From Mycoplasma sp. CSL7491-lung (lineage in GTDB: Bacteria; Bacillota_I; Bacilli_A; Mycoplasmatales; Metamycoplasmataceae): a stretch of 64,000 nt of DNA. The stretch spans positions 62,001 through 126,000 of the forward strand of contig NZ_JAHMHG010000001.1 of NCBI RefSeq assembly GCF_018913965.1. Reading direction: 5' to 3'. Position 1 is the first letter of the stretch; each line of letters begins with the position of its first letter. Shown piece by piece: positions 42,696 through 53,198 of this stretch. The notes beneath the pieces were generated by a model. That model did not search any database. It was not told where the DNA came from and saw nothing but the letters and a program-made list of their open reading frames with translations. A program made the translations under genes and the position numbers.

Positions 42696-44399
42696 TTAAT
42701 TTATCTTAGTAATGATTTTTTCTCAATTTGAACCTTCAATTAATGTTTTAAAATCATCATTTGTCATATTTTCGGGTAATTGAGATTTTTCGAAACTTAA
42801 TGAATGGTTGTTTTTAAATGCTCTGTTACCAATTGTAGTAACATTTGGCATTTGTACACTTTTAAGACGATTGTTATCTTGAAAAGATGAAATACCAATT
42901 CTTGTAACTTTCGGCATATTTACACTAGCAAGAAATCTATTCCCTTCAAAAGCTCTATTACCAATTTCTTTTACTTCTGGCATATTTACACTAGCAAGAG
43001 AATTATTTCTTTCAAAAGCTCCGTCACCAATCTCTTTAACTTTTTTGATATTTACAGTTTCTAACAATTCATTGTTAGCAAAAGCAAAACTACCGATTGT
43101 ATAAACATTAGGTATACGTACATTTGTAAGTGATGTATTGTCTTTAAAAGCACACGGCAAAATAGTAGTAACTTTCGGCATATTTACACTAACAAGAGAT
43201 TTGTTTTCACGAAAAGCTCAATTACCAATTCATTTAACTTCGGGAGCATTTATGCTTTTGAGTAATATATTGCCTAGAAAAGCACTATCGCCAATTTTAA
43301 TAACTTTAGGCATATTTACCCTTCTAAGATAAGTGTTGTATCTAAAGGCGCTTTTTTGAATTTCAATAACTTTTGGAATATTTAGAATTGTAAGAGAATT
43401 ATTGCCTTCAAAAGCAAAATCTCCAATTTTTGTCACGTTAGGCATATTTATATTTTTAAGGTTAATATTATTTATAAAGGTATTTTCCTCAATCGTAGTG
43501 ACTTTCGGAATATTTACACTTTTAAGTGATTCGTTATTAGCAAAAGCGAAACCTCCAATTTTTATAACACTTGGAATGATTATATTTCTAAGGTTGATAC
43601 TATTTTTAAAGACACCATCTCCAATATGCGTAACGTTAGGCATACTTACATTTGTTAGAGAAGTATTGCCTTCAAAAGCACTGTTATTAACTCGGATAAC
43701 TTCCGGAGCATTTACGCTTATAAGAGAAGTATTGTCTTCAAAAGCGTACGAACCAATTGTGATAACTTTTGGTATACTTATGCTTTTAAGGGATGTGTTG
43801 CTTCTAAAAGCGTGTTTTTCGATTATTTTAATTTCTGGCATATTTACACTTTTAAGCGATGAATTATGTTCAAAGGCTTTAGGAGCTATTTTTGTTACGT
43901 TTTCAGGTATTATAATTTCGCCTTTAGCATACTTTCCATCTATCAAAATATCATTTATTATTGCAAGTTTTTGTTTATCTGAATTTATTATTTGATCTAA
44001 AAATTTTGTATTAGAAAAAGCTTCATATCCAAAATTAATTACTTTTGGAACGCTTACACTTTTAAGGTTAATGTTATTTTTGAAAGCACATTTACCAATT
44101 AATTTCACTCTTGGCATAATTACATTTGTAAGAGACTTGTTGTTTGCAAAAGCATATTTTTCGATTTCTAAAACTTTTGTCATAACTAAATTACTAATAT
44201 TTATTTCGTCATTATTTTTAAAAGACAAACTATTTGGTAACTTTCATTTTAAAGACTTTATATTTAAATCTCTTTGTACTCGATAGCAAATTTTGTTGTT
44301 ATTAATATATTTTTCAATACTTCCGTTTTTTATAAACTTATATATATTGTTTTTATCAATTATAAATCAGTCTATTTTTAAAATATCGTTTTTTAACAT
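42696..44399 (-). CDS. BspA-like leucine-rich repeat protein (LRR_5 type)
   Basis: The 567-residue protein is built of about 20 copies of a 23-residue repeat of the form AFxxNxSLxSVNMPKVTxIGD, the BspA/TpLRR (LRR_5) repeat. One irregular segment of about 25 residues lies after the third repeat. A 55-residue non-repeat head precedes the repeats. I see no signal peptide, lipobox or membrane segment, so the location is unclear although relatives are often surface adhesins. It lies 68 nt downstream of the phosphohexomutase-like gene, with its own GGAG Shine-Dalgarno. Confidence 0.9.
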
Positions 44400-44467
44400 T
44401 TTTATTTACTCCTTTTTAGGTTTACTTTTCATTATTCTTTTACGATAAGGATGGAACCTCTTAATAT

Positions 44468-46066
44468 TTATCTATGTCATTTTTTTATCAATTTATTTAA
44501 TTGGATTTGTAGTTTTTTACTATAAAGTAAATCGCTTATTCATGATGTTTTTTTATTTTTACTTTCGACCTCTATTTTGAAATTCATTTTTTGTTTTGAT
44601 TTATCATATGTTAGGGAAAAATTATTTGTTCTATTTTTACTTTTTATTTCTCCTTTTAATAAATAATAAAAATCAGGAACTTCAACATTGATTTTTGTCA
44701 AGTTATCCAATTTATATTTTTTTGATATTTTGGATTGATCAATAATTTTATCACTAATTAAAATAGATTTTTCTAACGTCATTTTATAAGAGTAATTTTT
44801 TATCAAAATGTTCGAATTATCATCAATCATTTTTTTATATTTATACGCAAATAAATTGTTATTTATTTTATAATCGTATAACATTAAGCAATAGTTAAGA
44901 ATAAAGTCAAAATTTTCTAAATTTAGATTATAGTTATTTGAATTAGAAAACTTATTTTTGTTATATGCTAGCAAAACATCGTTAGATTTAAGTTCATTTT
45001 CAAATCTATATGATATTGAATACATGTTCATTAAATTCAAAATATTAGAAGAAACATCGTGAGGTAAAAAAATATTTTTATATATAGTTTCGCCACTTTT
45101 CTTTCATTTTAAGAAGCTATAACTAATATATAAGTATATTAATTCATCTTCAGATAATTTAATATAACTATTTTTAACGCGAACTATCATGCTTAAATTG
45201 CTATTTTGATCTAACTTTATTATTAAGTCTGCTTTGTATGTTGTAGTGTTAAATAATTTATATAGATTATAAAAATTAATATCATTAATAATATTTTTAG
45301 ATAAACTACTTTGTAATTTAGAAACTTTAAAACCTGAATTAGAAAGCATTTTTGTAACTATATAATTATCTTGTTTATTACTTATAAGTGTTTGAATATG
45401 AAATTGAGGTTTTTTATATATTTTTTTAAATTTTTTTATTTGTGGTTCAATTATTTTTTTATCAATGACTTTAAATAATTTTTCTATATTTAGCACCGTT
45501 GTATCATAATTATTATTAGGAATAATAAATTTATTAAAACCATTTAATGCTTCGATTATTATGTTTTGATCATCAATTGAAATCATTTCGTTTGAATTGT
45601 AGATTTTAATATAGTACTTATTATTTGTTGGATTATAATCAAGTAAAATTGAATGTTTAATATCCATACCTCTTAGCGTATTTAAAATGATAAATTCATT
45701 AATTTCTTCTGTATTATAAGTGAATATGTCAGAACCATTTTTGTTAGCTATGCTAATCATACTATTGAAAATTTTATTGTCAATATTTTTGTTTTTACCC
45801 ATTAAAATTTTTCTATTATTTTTTCTTAAATTACTACAAAAGATTTCTGTTATTGAGAGGATAGTGAAAAGATTAAAATTATTTAAACCTAGTATTCAAT
45901 TTGAATCAAATTCAATACCATAAATTGTACTTTTGGGTTGCTTTAAAATATCAAGATTGCTTTGCTCTGTTTCTTGAAATTTACTAATAAACTCTTCGTA
46001 AGTACTATAAAATATTGATTCATTATGGTAAAGACTATATCAACTTTTAAATAAATTCTTATTCAT
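44468..46066 (-). CDS. Degenerate phosphohexomutase (ManB-like) homologue
   Basis: The 532-residue protein is soluble and Asn/Lys/Ile-rich. Pieces align by eye with phosphomannomutase/phosphoglucomutase in the right order. YGIEFDSNWILGLNNFNLFT matches the FGTAGxRGxxG...N region. DYNPTNNKYYIKIYN falls where TASHNPxxYNGxKVY should be, and ADLIIKLDQNSNL where ADxxxxxDPDADR should be. The catalytic serine and the Mg-binding Asp triad are missing, so it is probably an inactive paralogue. TGA at three places near the end is Trp. The promoter box lies 6 nt before the ATG. The homology call needs a profile search. Confidence 0.6.
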
Positions 46067-46072
46067 ATTTTA

Positions 46073-46078
46073 ATTATA
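46073..46078 (-). promoter_or_regulatory. -10 box for the phosphohexomutase-like gene, leaderless
   Basis: TATAAT (preceded by TAG) on the minus strand ends 6 nt before the ATG at 46066. Confidence 0.65.
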
Positions 46079-46170
46079 CTAATTTAATAATTGTTTAAGT
46101 AAAAAATAGTTTTTTGATCTTAAAAAAATAACCACTCCATTTTAAAAAATAACCTAGTAATTATTATTTT

Positions 46171-46179
46171 TGATATAAT
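46171..46179 (+). promoter_or_regulatory. Extended -10 promoter of ychF
   Basis: TGATATAAT (TGn plus TATAAT) lies 29 nt upstream of the ATG, followed by the Shine-Dalgarno AAAGGAG. This is a normal leader, unlike the neighbours. Confidence 0.65.
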
Positions 46180-46208
46180 TAAATAAATTTTTAATTTAAA
46201 GGAGAAAT

Positions 46209-47309
46209 ATGTCGTTAAAAGCAGGTATAGTTGGTTTACCCAACGTTGGTAAAAGCACATTATTTAGTGCTATTACAAAAAAGAAAGTAGAGTCTTCTAA
46301 TTATGCGTTTACCACGATAGAACCAAACGTTTCTTCTGTTCCATTAATCGATCCAAGACTTCAACAAATAGCAAATTTAATTAATCCAGATAAAATTGTT
46401 TGAGCAACTTTTGATTTTGTTGATATTGCAGGTTTAGTCAAAGGAGCTTCAAAAGGTGATGGTTTGGGTAATAAATTTTTAGCTAACATTAGAGAAGTTG
46501 ATGCAATAATACATGTAATAAGATGTTTTGATGATAAAAGAATTATGCATGTTGCTAACTCTGTAGATCCGGTTAGAGATAAAGAAATTATTAATTATGA
46601 ATTAATCTTAGCAGATTACGAAACTATAACAAAAGTCTTAGATAGAGTTGCCAAAAAAGCAAAATCAGGTGATAAAGATGCTATTATCGAGCAAAATGCA
46701 GCTCTAAAAGTAAAAGATGCATTGTTATCTAATATTCCAGCAAGAGAAGTGGAACTAGATGAAAAAGAAACAAAATTTATTAAAGGATATCATTTATTAA
46801 CTTTTAAACCTATAATATATGTAGCTAACTTAGGCAACGATCAATTTATGGATTATGAAAACGATGAATTATTTTTACAATTAAAATCGTCATTAAAAGA
46901 TGATGAAAAGATTATCCCTATTTCTGTTCAAATTGAATCAGATCTTGTTGAAATTGAAGATGAAAATGAAAAAACTGAGCTTTTAGAGATGTACGGAATC
47001 AAAAGAAGTGGATTGGACTTATTGACAAAAGAAGCTTTTGATTTATTAAATTTAGAAACTTATTTTACTGCTGGTAAAATTGAAGCTAGAGCGTGAGTTT
47101 ATCACAAAGGTTGAGAAGCTCCGAAATGTGCTGGTGTAATACATACTGATTTTGAAAAAAAATTTATCAAAGCAGAAGTTATTTCATTTGATGATTATAT
47201 TAAATACGGTGGCGAGCAAGGAGCTAAAAATGCCGGGAAAATGCGTCAAGAAGGAAAACAATATGTCATGCAAGATGGTGACATTTGTCACTTTAAATTT
47301 GGTAAGTAA
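46209..47309 (+). CDS. ychF: Obg-like ATPase YchF
   Basis: The 366-residue P-loop ATPase has G1 GLPNVGKS (9-16), [16 protein letters not shown] (G3), and the altered G4 region that gives the family ATP specificity (YVANLG). The TGS domain is at the C-terminus, ending CHFKFGK. It binds ribosomes and is widely conserved. Confidence 0.97.
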
Positions 47310-47310
47310 T

Positions 47311-47350
47311 AAAAAAACCGAAATACAATATTTTAGTATTTTGGTTTTTT
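47311..47350. terminator. Bidirectional terminator between ychF and the potD-like gene
   Basis: AAAAAACCGAAATAC pairs with GTATTTTGGTTTTTT (one G-U pair), with U runs on both strands. Confidence 0.85.
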
Positions 47351-47351
47351 A

Positions 47352-49076
47352 TTAATGTTTAATTTTTGAGTAATAATAAGTTGTTAAGAGAGAATCTAAT
47401 TTATCATCTACTCCATTAACAGAATTATGGTTGATTGTATTATTTTGATCGCTAATTTGATATATTTCTAAAGCTTTAAAGTCAAAAGTATTGTCTTGAT
47501 TTACAAAGTAATTTCTTTTTATTAACTCATATTCCGCAATATTTGAAGGGGTATAGTTGATGAAATCAAAATTTATGTAATTTGGATATTTATTTTCCAA
47601 ATACTGATAGTATTTTTCGTCAAGAAAATCAATATGCGATAATTTAAAAGAAATTAAATCAAGTTTTTCTTGTTCATCATTTGCTTTTATAGTATTAAAT
47701 AGTGATTCTTTTAAAATTTGATCATTATTTATTTTTTTAGAAATATAAGAGTTAAACGATTTTAAAATATCATTGTTAAATTCTTGCTTCAAGCCACTTA
47801 AGTAAATATCTCGTAATTCAGATTTGAACTCTTCAAATTTAGAAACCCCTCTTAAATTCTTATGATTATAAGCGGTAACTATTTTATCTCTGTATAAATT
47901 ATTTAGATATTCATCGTACATTTTTAATTGATATTGTTCGATAGTCTTGTTATTATAAATGGCTGCCATATCATTGTAAATGGTAGTATTTAAAGTTGAA
48001 TATAGATCATCTTCTAAAGAAGAGTTTATCCCTTTGGCTACCACTAATCCGTCAACTAATAAAATATTATTTTTAAATTTAATTGTCTCTATTGTTCCGT
48101 TAGGAATTTCAATTTCTTTATTTTCTTTGTTGTCAAATATGGTGAAACCATTTCCTTCGGAAAAATATGCGTCTAATGCATCTCCGTTATACATTATTGC
48201 AGCACTTACATCAATACGATTTTTATCTAATAATGATGCAATTATCCCTTGACCGTCAGAATTAAATGATATATGATTTCCGTTTGAAATATTAGTTTTA
48301 GTAGAGTTTTCGATAGTATAAATAAAATCGTTTATTGACTCTTTGTAATTAGTTTCATTTGTTTTATTATTATGGTTTTGTTCTAAAGAACCATATAACA
48401 TATTTACTCTTACAGCGTCTGTTATAACTAAGTCTTTATAATTATTTTTAGATATCACATCTAGAATATTTGTTATTGAATTATCATAAACATCATTTTT
48501 GAAGAATCGATTTTTATTAATTACATTATTTTGGTTTTTTATAGGATTATAAGCTATTATTCCGTCTTGAGCATAATAAGGTACAAAATATTTTCATAAA
48601 TGTTTAGGTTGTTCAAATTTATTGCCGTATGCATCTTCTAAAAGCTGATCATCATATGATTCTAAATGTTTAAAAACATCAGGTGTATATATTTTTTTCA
48701 ATATTTTTTTTAACTCATCATCATTTTTAATATCAATTTTTAATAGTTTGCTAAAGTTTATAGGTTGAATTAAATTTTTCTTTATTAATGATATAGCTTG
48801 AAAATCACTACCAATACCTGCGGAAACCTTAAAATTATTCAAAGCTGCGGTAAATTCGCTAATTTCATTAAATGTTTTATATTCAAATTTTTCGTTAAAT
48901 TTATCTATTAGCGAGTCATTCATATAAGATTTATAATTATAAAAAGCGGGTTTATATTTTTTATTAACTTTTAAGAGAGCTACTGTTGTTATAGTTATTG
49001 CTGCGCCAATAAAACCAAATAAAATTGATATTTTTTTTATATTTTTTATTGAAAAAAAATTCTTAAAATTCTCCAT
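47352..49076 (-). CDS. potD: PotD-like polyamine-binding protein, membrane-anchored
   Basis: The 574-residue protein has one N-terminal membrane helix (about residues 15-38) and no lipobox. The external part opens AFYNYKSYMNDSLIDKFNEK and continues GIGSDFQAISLIKKNLIQP, which matches the PotD pattern (IYNW..YI...., then SDY..E.LIKEGLLQP). YYAQDGIIAYNP also fits. It should bind spermidine or putrescine for a PotABC importer, but no potABC genes are adjacent. The promoter (TATAAT at 49111-49116, minus strand) and AAAGGA precede the ATG. Confidence 0.78.
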
Positions 49077-49110
49077 TAGTTCCTTTACATTTTTTTATAT
49101 TCATAATTGT

Positions 49111-49116
49111 ATTATA
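49111..49116 (-). promoter_or_regulatory. -10 box of the potD-like gene
   Basis: TATAAT on the minus strand, 34 nt upstream of the ATG, with AAAGGA between. It lies between the rnpB terminator and the gene. Confidence 0.6.
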
Positions 49117-49144
49117 ATGAAGAAAAAAAACAACTAAAAAATAA

Positions 49145-49170
49145 AAAAACACCATTCAATAGGTGTTTTT
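49145..49170 (-). terminator. Terminator of rnpB
   Basis: On the minus strand AAAAACACC pairs with GGTGTTTTT around an 8-nt loop, with further Ts after it. Confidence 0.85.
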
Positions 49171-49455
49171 GCAAAATAAGCCGTGTTCTGTACTTTAAAA
49201 TATTAAAGTGCTGATAATTTATCTAACATATCATAAGATATATTTCGCAAAATTGTTCATTTTCTATTTGCGATTCCCCTACCAAATTTGGGTTTCTAGC
49301 TCACGGAGTTTACCGCGTTTCACAATTCTCGTCTCTGTGGCACTTGTCGTCTATGCTTAAGCTTATTTGGCTTAACGTGATCACTACTAACATCTCAGTT
49401 AGTGCTAGCACGGACTTTCCTCTACCATTCATAATGGCAGCTATCAGCTATTGCA
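49171..49455 (-). ncRNA. rnpB: RNase P RNA
   Basis: On the minus strand the RNA contains the universal 5' P4 element GAGGAAAGTCCGTGCT and the 3' P4 element ACAGAACACGGCTTAT, about 230 nt apart, as in bacterial RNase P RNA. It is the ribozyme that trims tRNA 5' ends. The length (about 285 nt) is short, as in other mollicutes. The 5' end is placed about 7 nt after the -10 box and the 3' end before the terminator; both are approximate. Confidence 0.93.
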
Positions 49456-49461
49456 CAATTA

Positions 49462-49467
49462 AGTATA
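49462..49467 (-). promoter_or_regulatory. Promoter of rnpB
   Basis: TATACT preceded by TGC (extended -10) on the minus strand, just upstream of the RNA 5' end. Confidence 0.6.
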
Positions 49468-49511
49468 GCATAATAAAATTTATAATTTATTTAATTCTTT
49501 AAAAAATTTAT

Positions 49512-49517
49512 TATAAT
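49512..49517 (+). promoter_or_regulatory. -10 box of rpsT
   Basis: TATAAT 45 nt upstream of the rpsT ATG; the leader includes the strong Shine-Dalgarno GGGAGG at 49551-49556. Confidence 0.6.
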
Positions 49518-49562
49518 ATATTAGATTTTTCAATGAAAAACAATGAAAAAGGGAGGTTCAAT

Positions 49563-49829
49563 ATGGCAAATATTAAATCTAAAATTAAGAGTATAGCTAA
49601 GATGGAAGCAGCAAGAGTTAAAAATGCCGCTATGAAATCACGTGTTAAAACAGCTATACGTAAAGCTAGAGAAGCAGTTTTAGCTAATGATGCTAAAGCT
49701 AGTGAATTTGTTAATAAGGCACACCAAGTTATTGCTAAGGCAGTTTCTAAAGGTGTTTTCCACAAAAACAAAGGTGCTAGAAAACGTTCTCGTTTAGATG
49801 AATTTGTATTAAAAAATTCAAATAAATAA
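49563..49829 (+). CDS. rpsT: 30S ribosomal protein S20
   Basis: S20, 88 residues, helical and very basic: MANIKSKIKSIAKMEAAR start and KGVFHKNKGARKRSRL near the end. I start at ATG 49563 behind GGGAGG. It has its own promoter and terminator. Confidence 0.95.
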   Translation: MANIKSKIKSIAKMEAARVKNAAMKSRVKTAIRKAREAVLANDAKASEFVNKAHQVIAKAVSKGVFHKNKGARKRSRLDEFVLKNSNK

Positions 49830-49840
49830 TTCTATTATTT

Positions 49841-49868
49841 AAATTCAACTTTTGTTGAATTTTTTTTA
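49841..49868 (+). terminator. Terminator after rpsT
   Basis: AAATTCAAC pairs with GTTGAATTT (loop TTTT), followed by a run of Ts. Confidence 0.9.
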
Positions 49869-49954
49869 TTTTTTAGATTAAAAAACCTTTAAAATAATAT
49901 ATTTTTTTGGTAAAAATATCAATTAAAATTTTAAGGTTTTTTATTTCGTAAAAA

Positions 49955-49963
49955 TGTTATAAT
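49955..49963 (+). promoter_or_regulatory. Extended -10 promoter of gmk, nearly leaderless
   Basis: TGTTATAAT ends 9 nt before the gmk ATG; the leader would be 0-3 nt and there is no Shine-Dalgarno. Confidence 0.65.
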
Positions 49964-49972
49964 TATAGAAAT

Positions 49973-50587
49973 ATGAATAAGAAAAATGCGAGTAAATTAT
50001 GCCCTATTATTATCTTTTCAGGGCCTAGTGGAGTTGGTAAAGGTACAATAGAAAGATTGTTATTTGAATTTGATGAGTTGAATTTATCTCTTTCTTGCTC
50101 TGCTACAACTAGAAAACCTAGAAATGGTGAATTAAATGGAGTTCACTATTATTTTCTTGACGTGGATACTTTTAGAGATAAAATTAAAAATCGTAAATTT
50201 ATTGAATTTTCTTATCATTTAAATAATTACTATGGTACTCTGTATTCTGAATTAGATAAAATACATAATAAAAATAAAATACCAATGTTAGAAATAGAGA
50301 CAACCGGTGTAAGACAAATAATAAATAAACTTTCACACCATTCCTTTAATAATAAATATAAATTGATTACAATTTTTGTTGCTCCACCTTCTATGGAAGA
50401 TCTTAGAAGAAGAATTTTGATTCGTGGATCAGAAAACTCAAAAACCTTAAAGGATAGATTGTTAAAAGCTGAAATCGAAGTTTCTGAAGCAGATGAACTT
50501 TATAAGTATAAAATAATTAATGACATTCCCGAGAGAGCAGCTAATGAAATTAGGGAAATATTACATAAGGAGTTAGAACTTGATTAA
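49973..50587 (+). CDS. gmk: Guanylate kinase
   Basis: The 204-residue enzyme makes GDP from GMP and ATP. The P-loop is GPSGVGKGT (17-25) and the GMP-binding part is SCSATTRKPRNGELNGVHYYF. First gene of a conserved cluster with a PP2C phosphatase, a Ser/Thr kinase, rsgA and rpe; its end overlaps the phosphatase start by 8 nt. Confidence 0.97.
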   Translation: MNKKNASKLCPIIIFSGPSGVGKGTIERLLFEFDELNLSLSCSATTRKPRNGELNGVHYYFLDVDTFRDKIKNRKFIEFSYHLNNYYGTLYSELDKIHNKNKIPMLEIETTGVRQIINKLSHHSFNNKYKLITIFVAPPSMEDLRRRILIRGSENSKTLKDRLLKAEIEVSEADELYKYKIINDIPERAANEIREILHKELELD

Positions 50588-51341
50588 AGAATATTTTTCA
50601 ATTAGCGAAAAAGGAAATGTTCGAGAAAATAACGAAGATAAAGTTGAAGTATTCGGAAACGAATACTTCACTTTTGCTATATTGTGTGATGGTATGGGTG
50701 GGCACGATTTTGGTGAAATAGCTTCAGCTGTTACTATAACAACAATTAAAACTAACTTTATAAATTATTTTAAATATATTAATTCAGTTGAAACTAAAAA
50801 CTTTTTTATCGAAGCAATAAATAAAGTTAAAATAGAATTTAAAAATATCGCTAATTTGGATATTTCGAAATCCAACATGGGAACAACTTTTGTTGGTGTT
50901 TTATATGTCAAAAAAGAAAATAAAATCTTCATTTTTAACATAGGTGACTCGAGAGCATATTTTTTAGACATCTTTGGAAACTTAACTCAAATAACTGAAG
51001 ACCAAAATTATGGAAATTTATTACTTAAAGGCACAAAAAAAGAAATTGATTTAGATGTTAATTACACTTGAAAATATTTAACAAGCAGCATAGGTATAAA
51101 CATGCCTACAACGATTCAATTTTTTGAGTTTAATACCGATAAAGTTGATATACTCACTAAAGTATTGTTGACCTCAGATGGTTTGCACGATTATGTTGAT
51201 AAAGGAGATATTGAGTCTATTTTAAAAAAGGATAAACAATTGAGTCAAATAGCGAATACGTTGCTTGAAAAAGCTAAAATTAACGAATCAGATGATAATA
51301 TGAGTTTAATACTTTTAGATTTCGGGGTTAAAAATGAATAG
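50580..51341 (+). CDS. prpC: PP2C-type protein phosphatase
   Basis: The 253-residue metal-dependent Ser/Thr phosphatase carries the PPM motifs NED (18-20), CDGMGGHDFGE (Asp37), GTTFVG, NIGDSRAYFL and SDGLHDYV. The start is TTG at 50580, seven bases after AAGGAG, inside the end of gmk. It overlaps the kinase gene by 8 nt and is expected to reverse that kinase's phosphorylations. Confidence 0.92.
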
Positions 51342-52353
51342 TAGTAATGATGAAACAATTAAAAGAACTGGTATAAGACCAGATTCTAAAATCAATGAAA
51401 AATATAAAATAATAAGATCTATTGGTAGCGGTGGTATGGGATCAGTTTTTCAAGTTAGAGTAAAAAATAGCGAAAAAAATATATCCTATGCTCTCAAATT
51501 CTTAAATAATATAGGTAATTCAATTTCAAGGGAAAGATTTAGAAACGAAGTGCAACTCTTAAAAAAAATAAATCATAAGCACATTCCTAAAATAATTGAA
51601 GATTATGAGGATGATTTTGAAAGTTATTATGTTATGGAATATATAGATGGAGAAACATTATATTCACTACTCAAAAAAACCAAAAGAATATCTATACATT
51701 TAGCTAATAATTATATTAGACAAATTGCCGAAACTTTAGGTGAATTACATTCTAGAAACATAATACATCGTGATTTAAAGTCACAAAATATTATGATTTC
51801 TAAAGATCATGACGTAAAAATTTTAGATTTAGGAATATCTGTATCTAGAGATACTAAAAAACTAACTAGGGAAAATTCGGTTGTTTGTTCTCCTTATTAT
51901 GCTGCCCCTGAATTTTTAAATCCTAAATTGAAAAAAACAAAAGCGGTTGATATCTATAGTTTAGGTATTTTATATTTTGAAATGTTGACTGGAAATTATC
52001 CTTTTTCAGGAAAGACAGATGTCGAAACTATATTAATGCATAGAGATAAAGAATTTCCTGAACCTACTAAGTTTGTTGATTTACCAAATTCTGTTAGAAA
52101 TATAATAATAAAGGCGACTGCTAAAGATCCTAAGGATAGATATAATGATGTTTGAGAATTTAGAAAAGATGTTAAAACTTCTTTAAATGAAGAGAGAAAA
52201 ATCGAGAAATTAATTTCTATTAAGACGATTAAGCCTAAAAAAACTATAGAAGGATTCATCAATTCTCCAATTTTTCTTGGTGTTTCTTTGTTGCTTATTA
52301 TTGTTTCTATATTAGTTGTAGTAATTTTGTTGAAAGTTTGAAATTTAATATAA
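51334..52353 (+). CDS. prkC: Membrane Ser/Thr protein kinase (PrkC-type, no PASTA domains)
   Basis: The 339-residue Hanks-type kinase has the glycine loop GSGGMGSVF (31-39), Lys55, HRDLKSQN (145-152), DLG in place of DFG (165-167) and the APE motif (AAPEF). A single membrane helix lies at the C-terminus (about 312-335), with only a few residues outside. The PASTA domains by which PrkC senses cell wall in walled relatives are absent, as expected in a wall-less cell. It is co-transcribed with the phosphatase and rsgA. Confidence 0.93.
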
Positions 52354-52354
52354 T

Positions 52355-53188
52355 ATGCAAAAATTTATAGTACATGGAGTTGTTGCTGGCATTTATGAGT
52401 TATTTAAAGATAATAAAATAATCAAATTACCAGCAGCAGGAAGATTAAGGTATCAAGGAAAAAATCCTTTGGTTGGTGATAGGGTTATTGTTAAAGAAAA
52501 CCAAATTGTAGATATTCTAGAGAGAAAAAACGAGTTAGTAAGACCTAAAGTTGCGAATATTGATAGAATTTTTATTTTTATGTCTATAGAAGAACCTAGT
52601 TTTAGCACATTTTTAATTGATAAATATATGTCTATTATTGAAAATAAAAATATTGAACCAATTCTATGCATTACTAAAATTGATTTAAATAATAATGAAT
52701 CGAATAAGTACAAAGAAATTTACAAAAATATGGGCTATAAAGTTATTTTAGTTGATAATAACAACTTAAATATTGAACAATTTCACAATTTATTTAAAGG
52801 GAAATATTCGGTTTTTATGGGGCAAAGTGGAGTTGGGAAAACTACAACAATAAACAATCTTGGTGGATTTAATTTTGAAACAAATATTATTTCAAAATCT
52901 CTTGGTAGAGGAAAACATACTACTCGAGAGGTTCGCGCAATTCCATTACAAGAAGGCTTTTTGATTGACACTCCAGGTTTTTCATCGCTAAATTTAAACT
53001 TATCTCCAATTGAATTAGCACAAAGTTATAAAGTTTTTAGAGAACTTTCAAAAACATGTAAATATCGTAGCTGTTTACATGTTTATGAAAATTTTAAAGA
53101 TTGCGCAATAAAACAAAATATAGATAACATAAAAATCACTGAAGAAAGATATAATAATTATTTAAAATTACAAAACGAAGTCAAATAA
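52355..53188 (+). CDS. rsgA: Small-subunit assembly GTPase RsgA
   Basis: The 277-residue circularly permuted GTPase has G4 TKID (107-110) before G1 GQSGVGKTT (156-164) and G3 DTPG. An OB fold is at the N-terminus and a Cys/His zinc knuckle (CKYRSCLHVYENFKDC) follows. It acts in 30S maturation and is a known target of PrkC-type kinases, matching its position next to the kinase gene. Confidence 0.96.
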   Translation: MQKFIVHGVVAGIYELFKDNKIIKLPAAGRLRYQGKNPLVGDRVIVKENQIVDILERKNELVRPKVANIDRIFIFMSIEEPSFSTFLIDKYMSIIENKNIEPILCITKIDLNNNESNKYKEIYKNMGYKVILVDNNNLNIEQFHNLFKGKYSVFMGQSGVGKTTTINNLGGFNFETNIISKSLGRGKHTTREVRAIPLQEGFLIDTPGFSSLNLNLSPIELAQSYKVFRELSKTCKYRSCLHVYENFKDCAIKQNIDNIKITEERYNNYLKLQNEVK

Positions 53189-53198
53189 AGGAGAAAAA

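Noticed and set aside
43402-43995. Long hydrophobic plus-strand frame opposite the leucine-rich repeat gene
   Set aside because: It is the antisense of the repeats, with no Shine-Dalgarno or promoter; a shadow of the repeat pattern.
42720-44230. Possible CRISPR-like array because of regular spacing
   Set aside because: The period of about 69 bp is coding and the units vary at codon level; these are LRR protein repeats.
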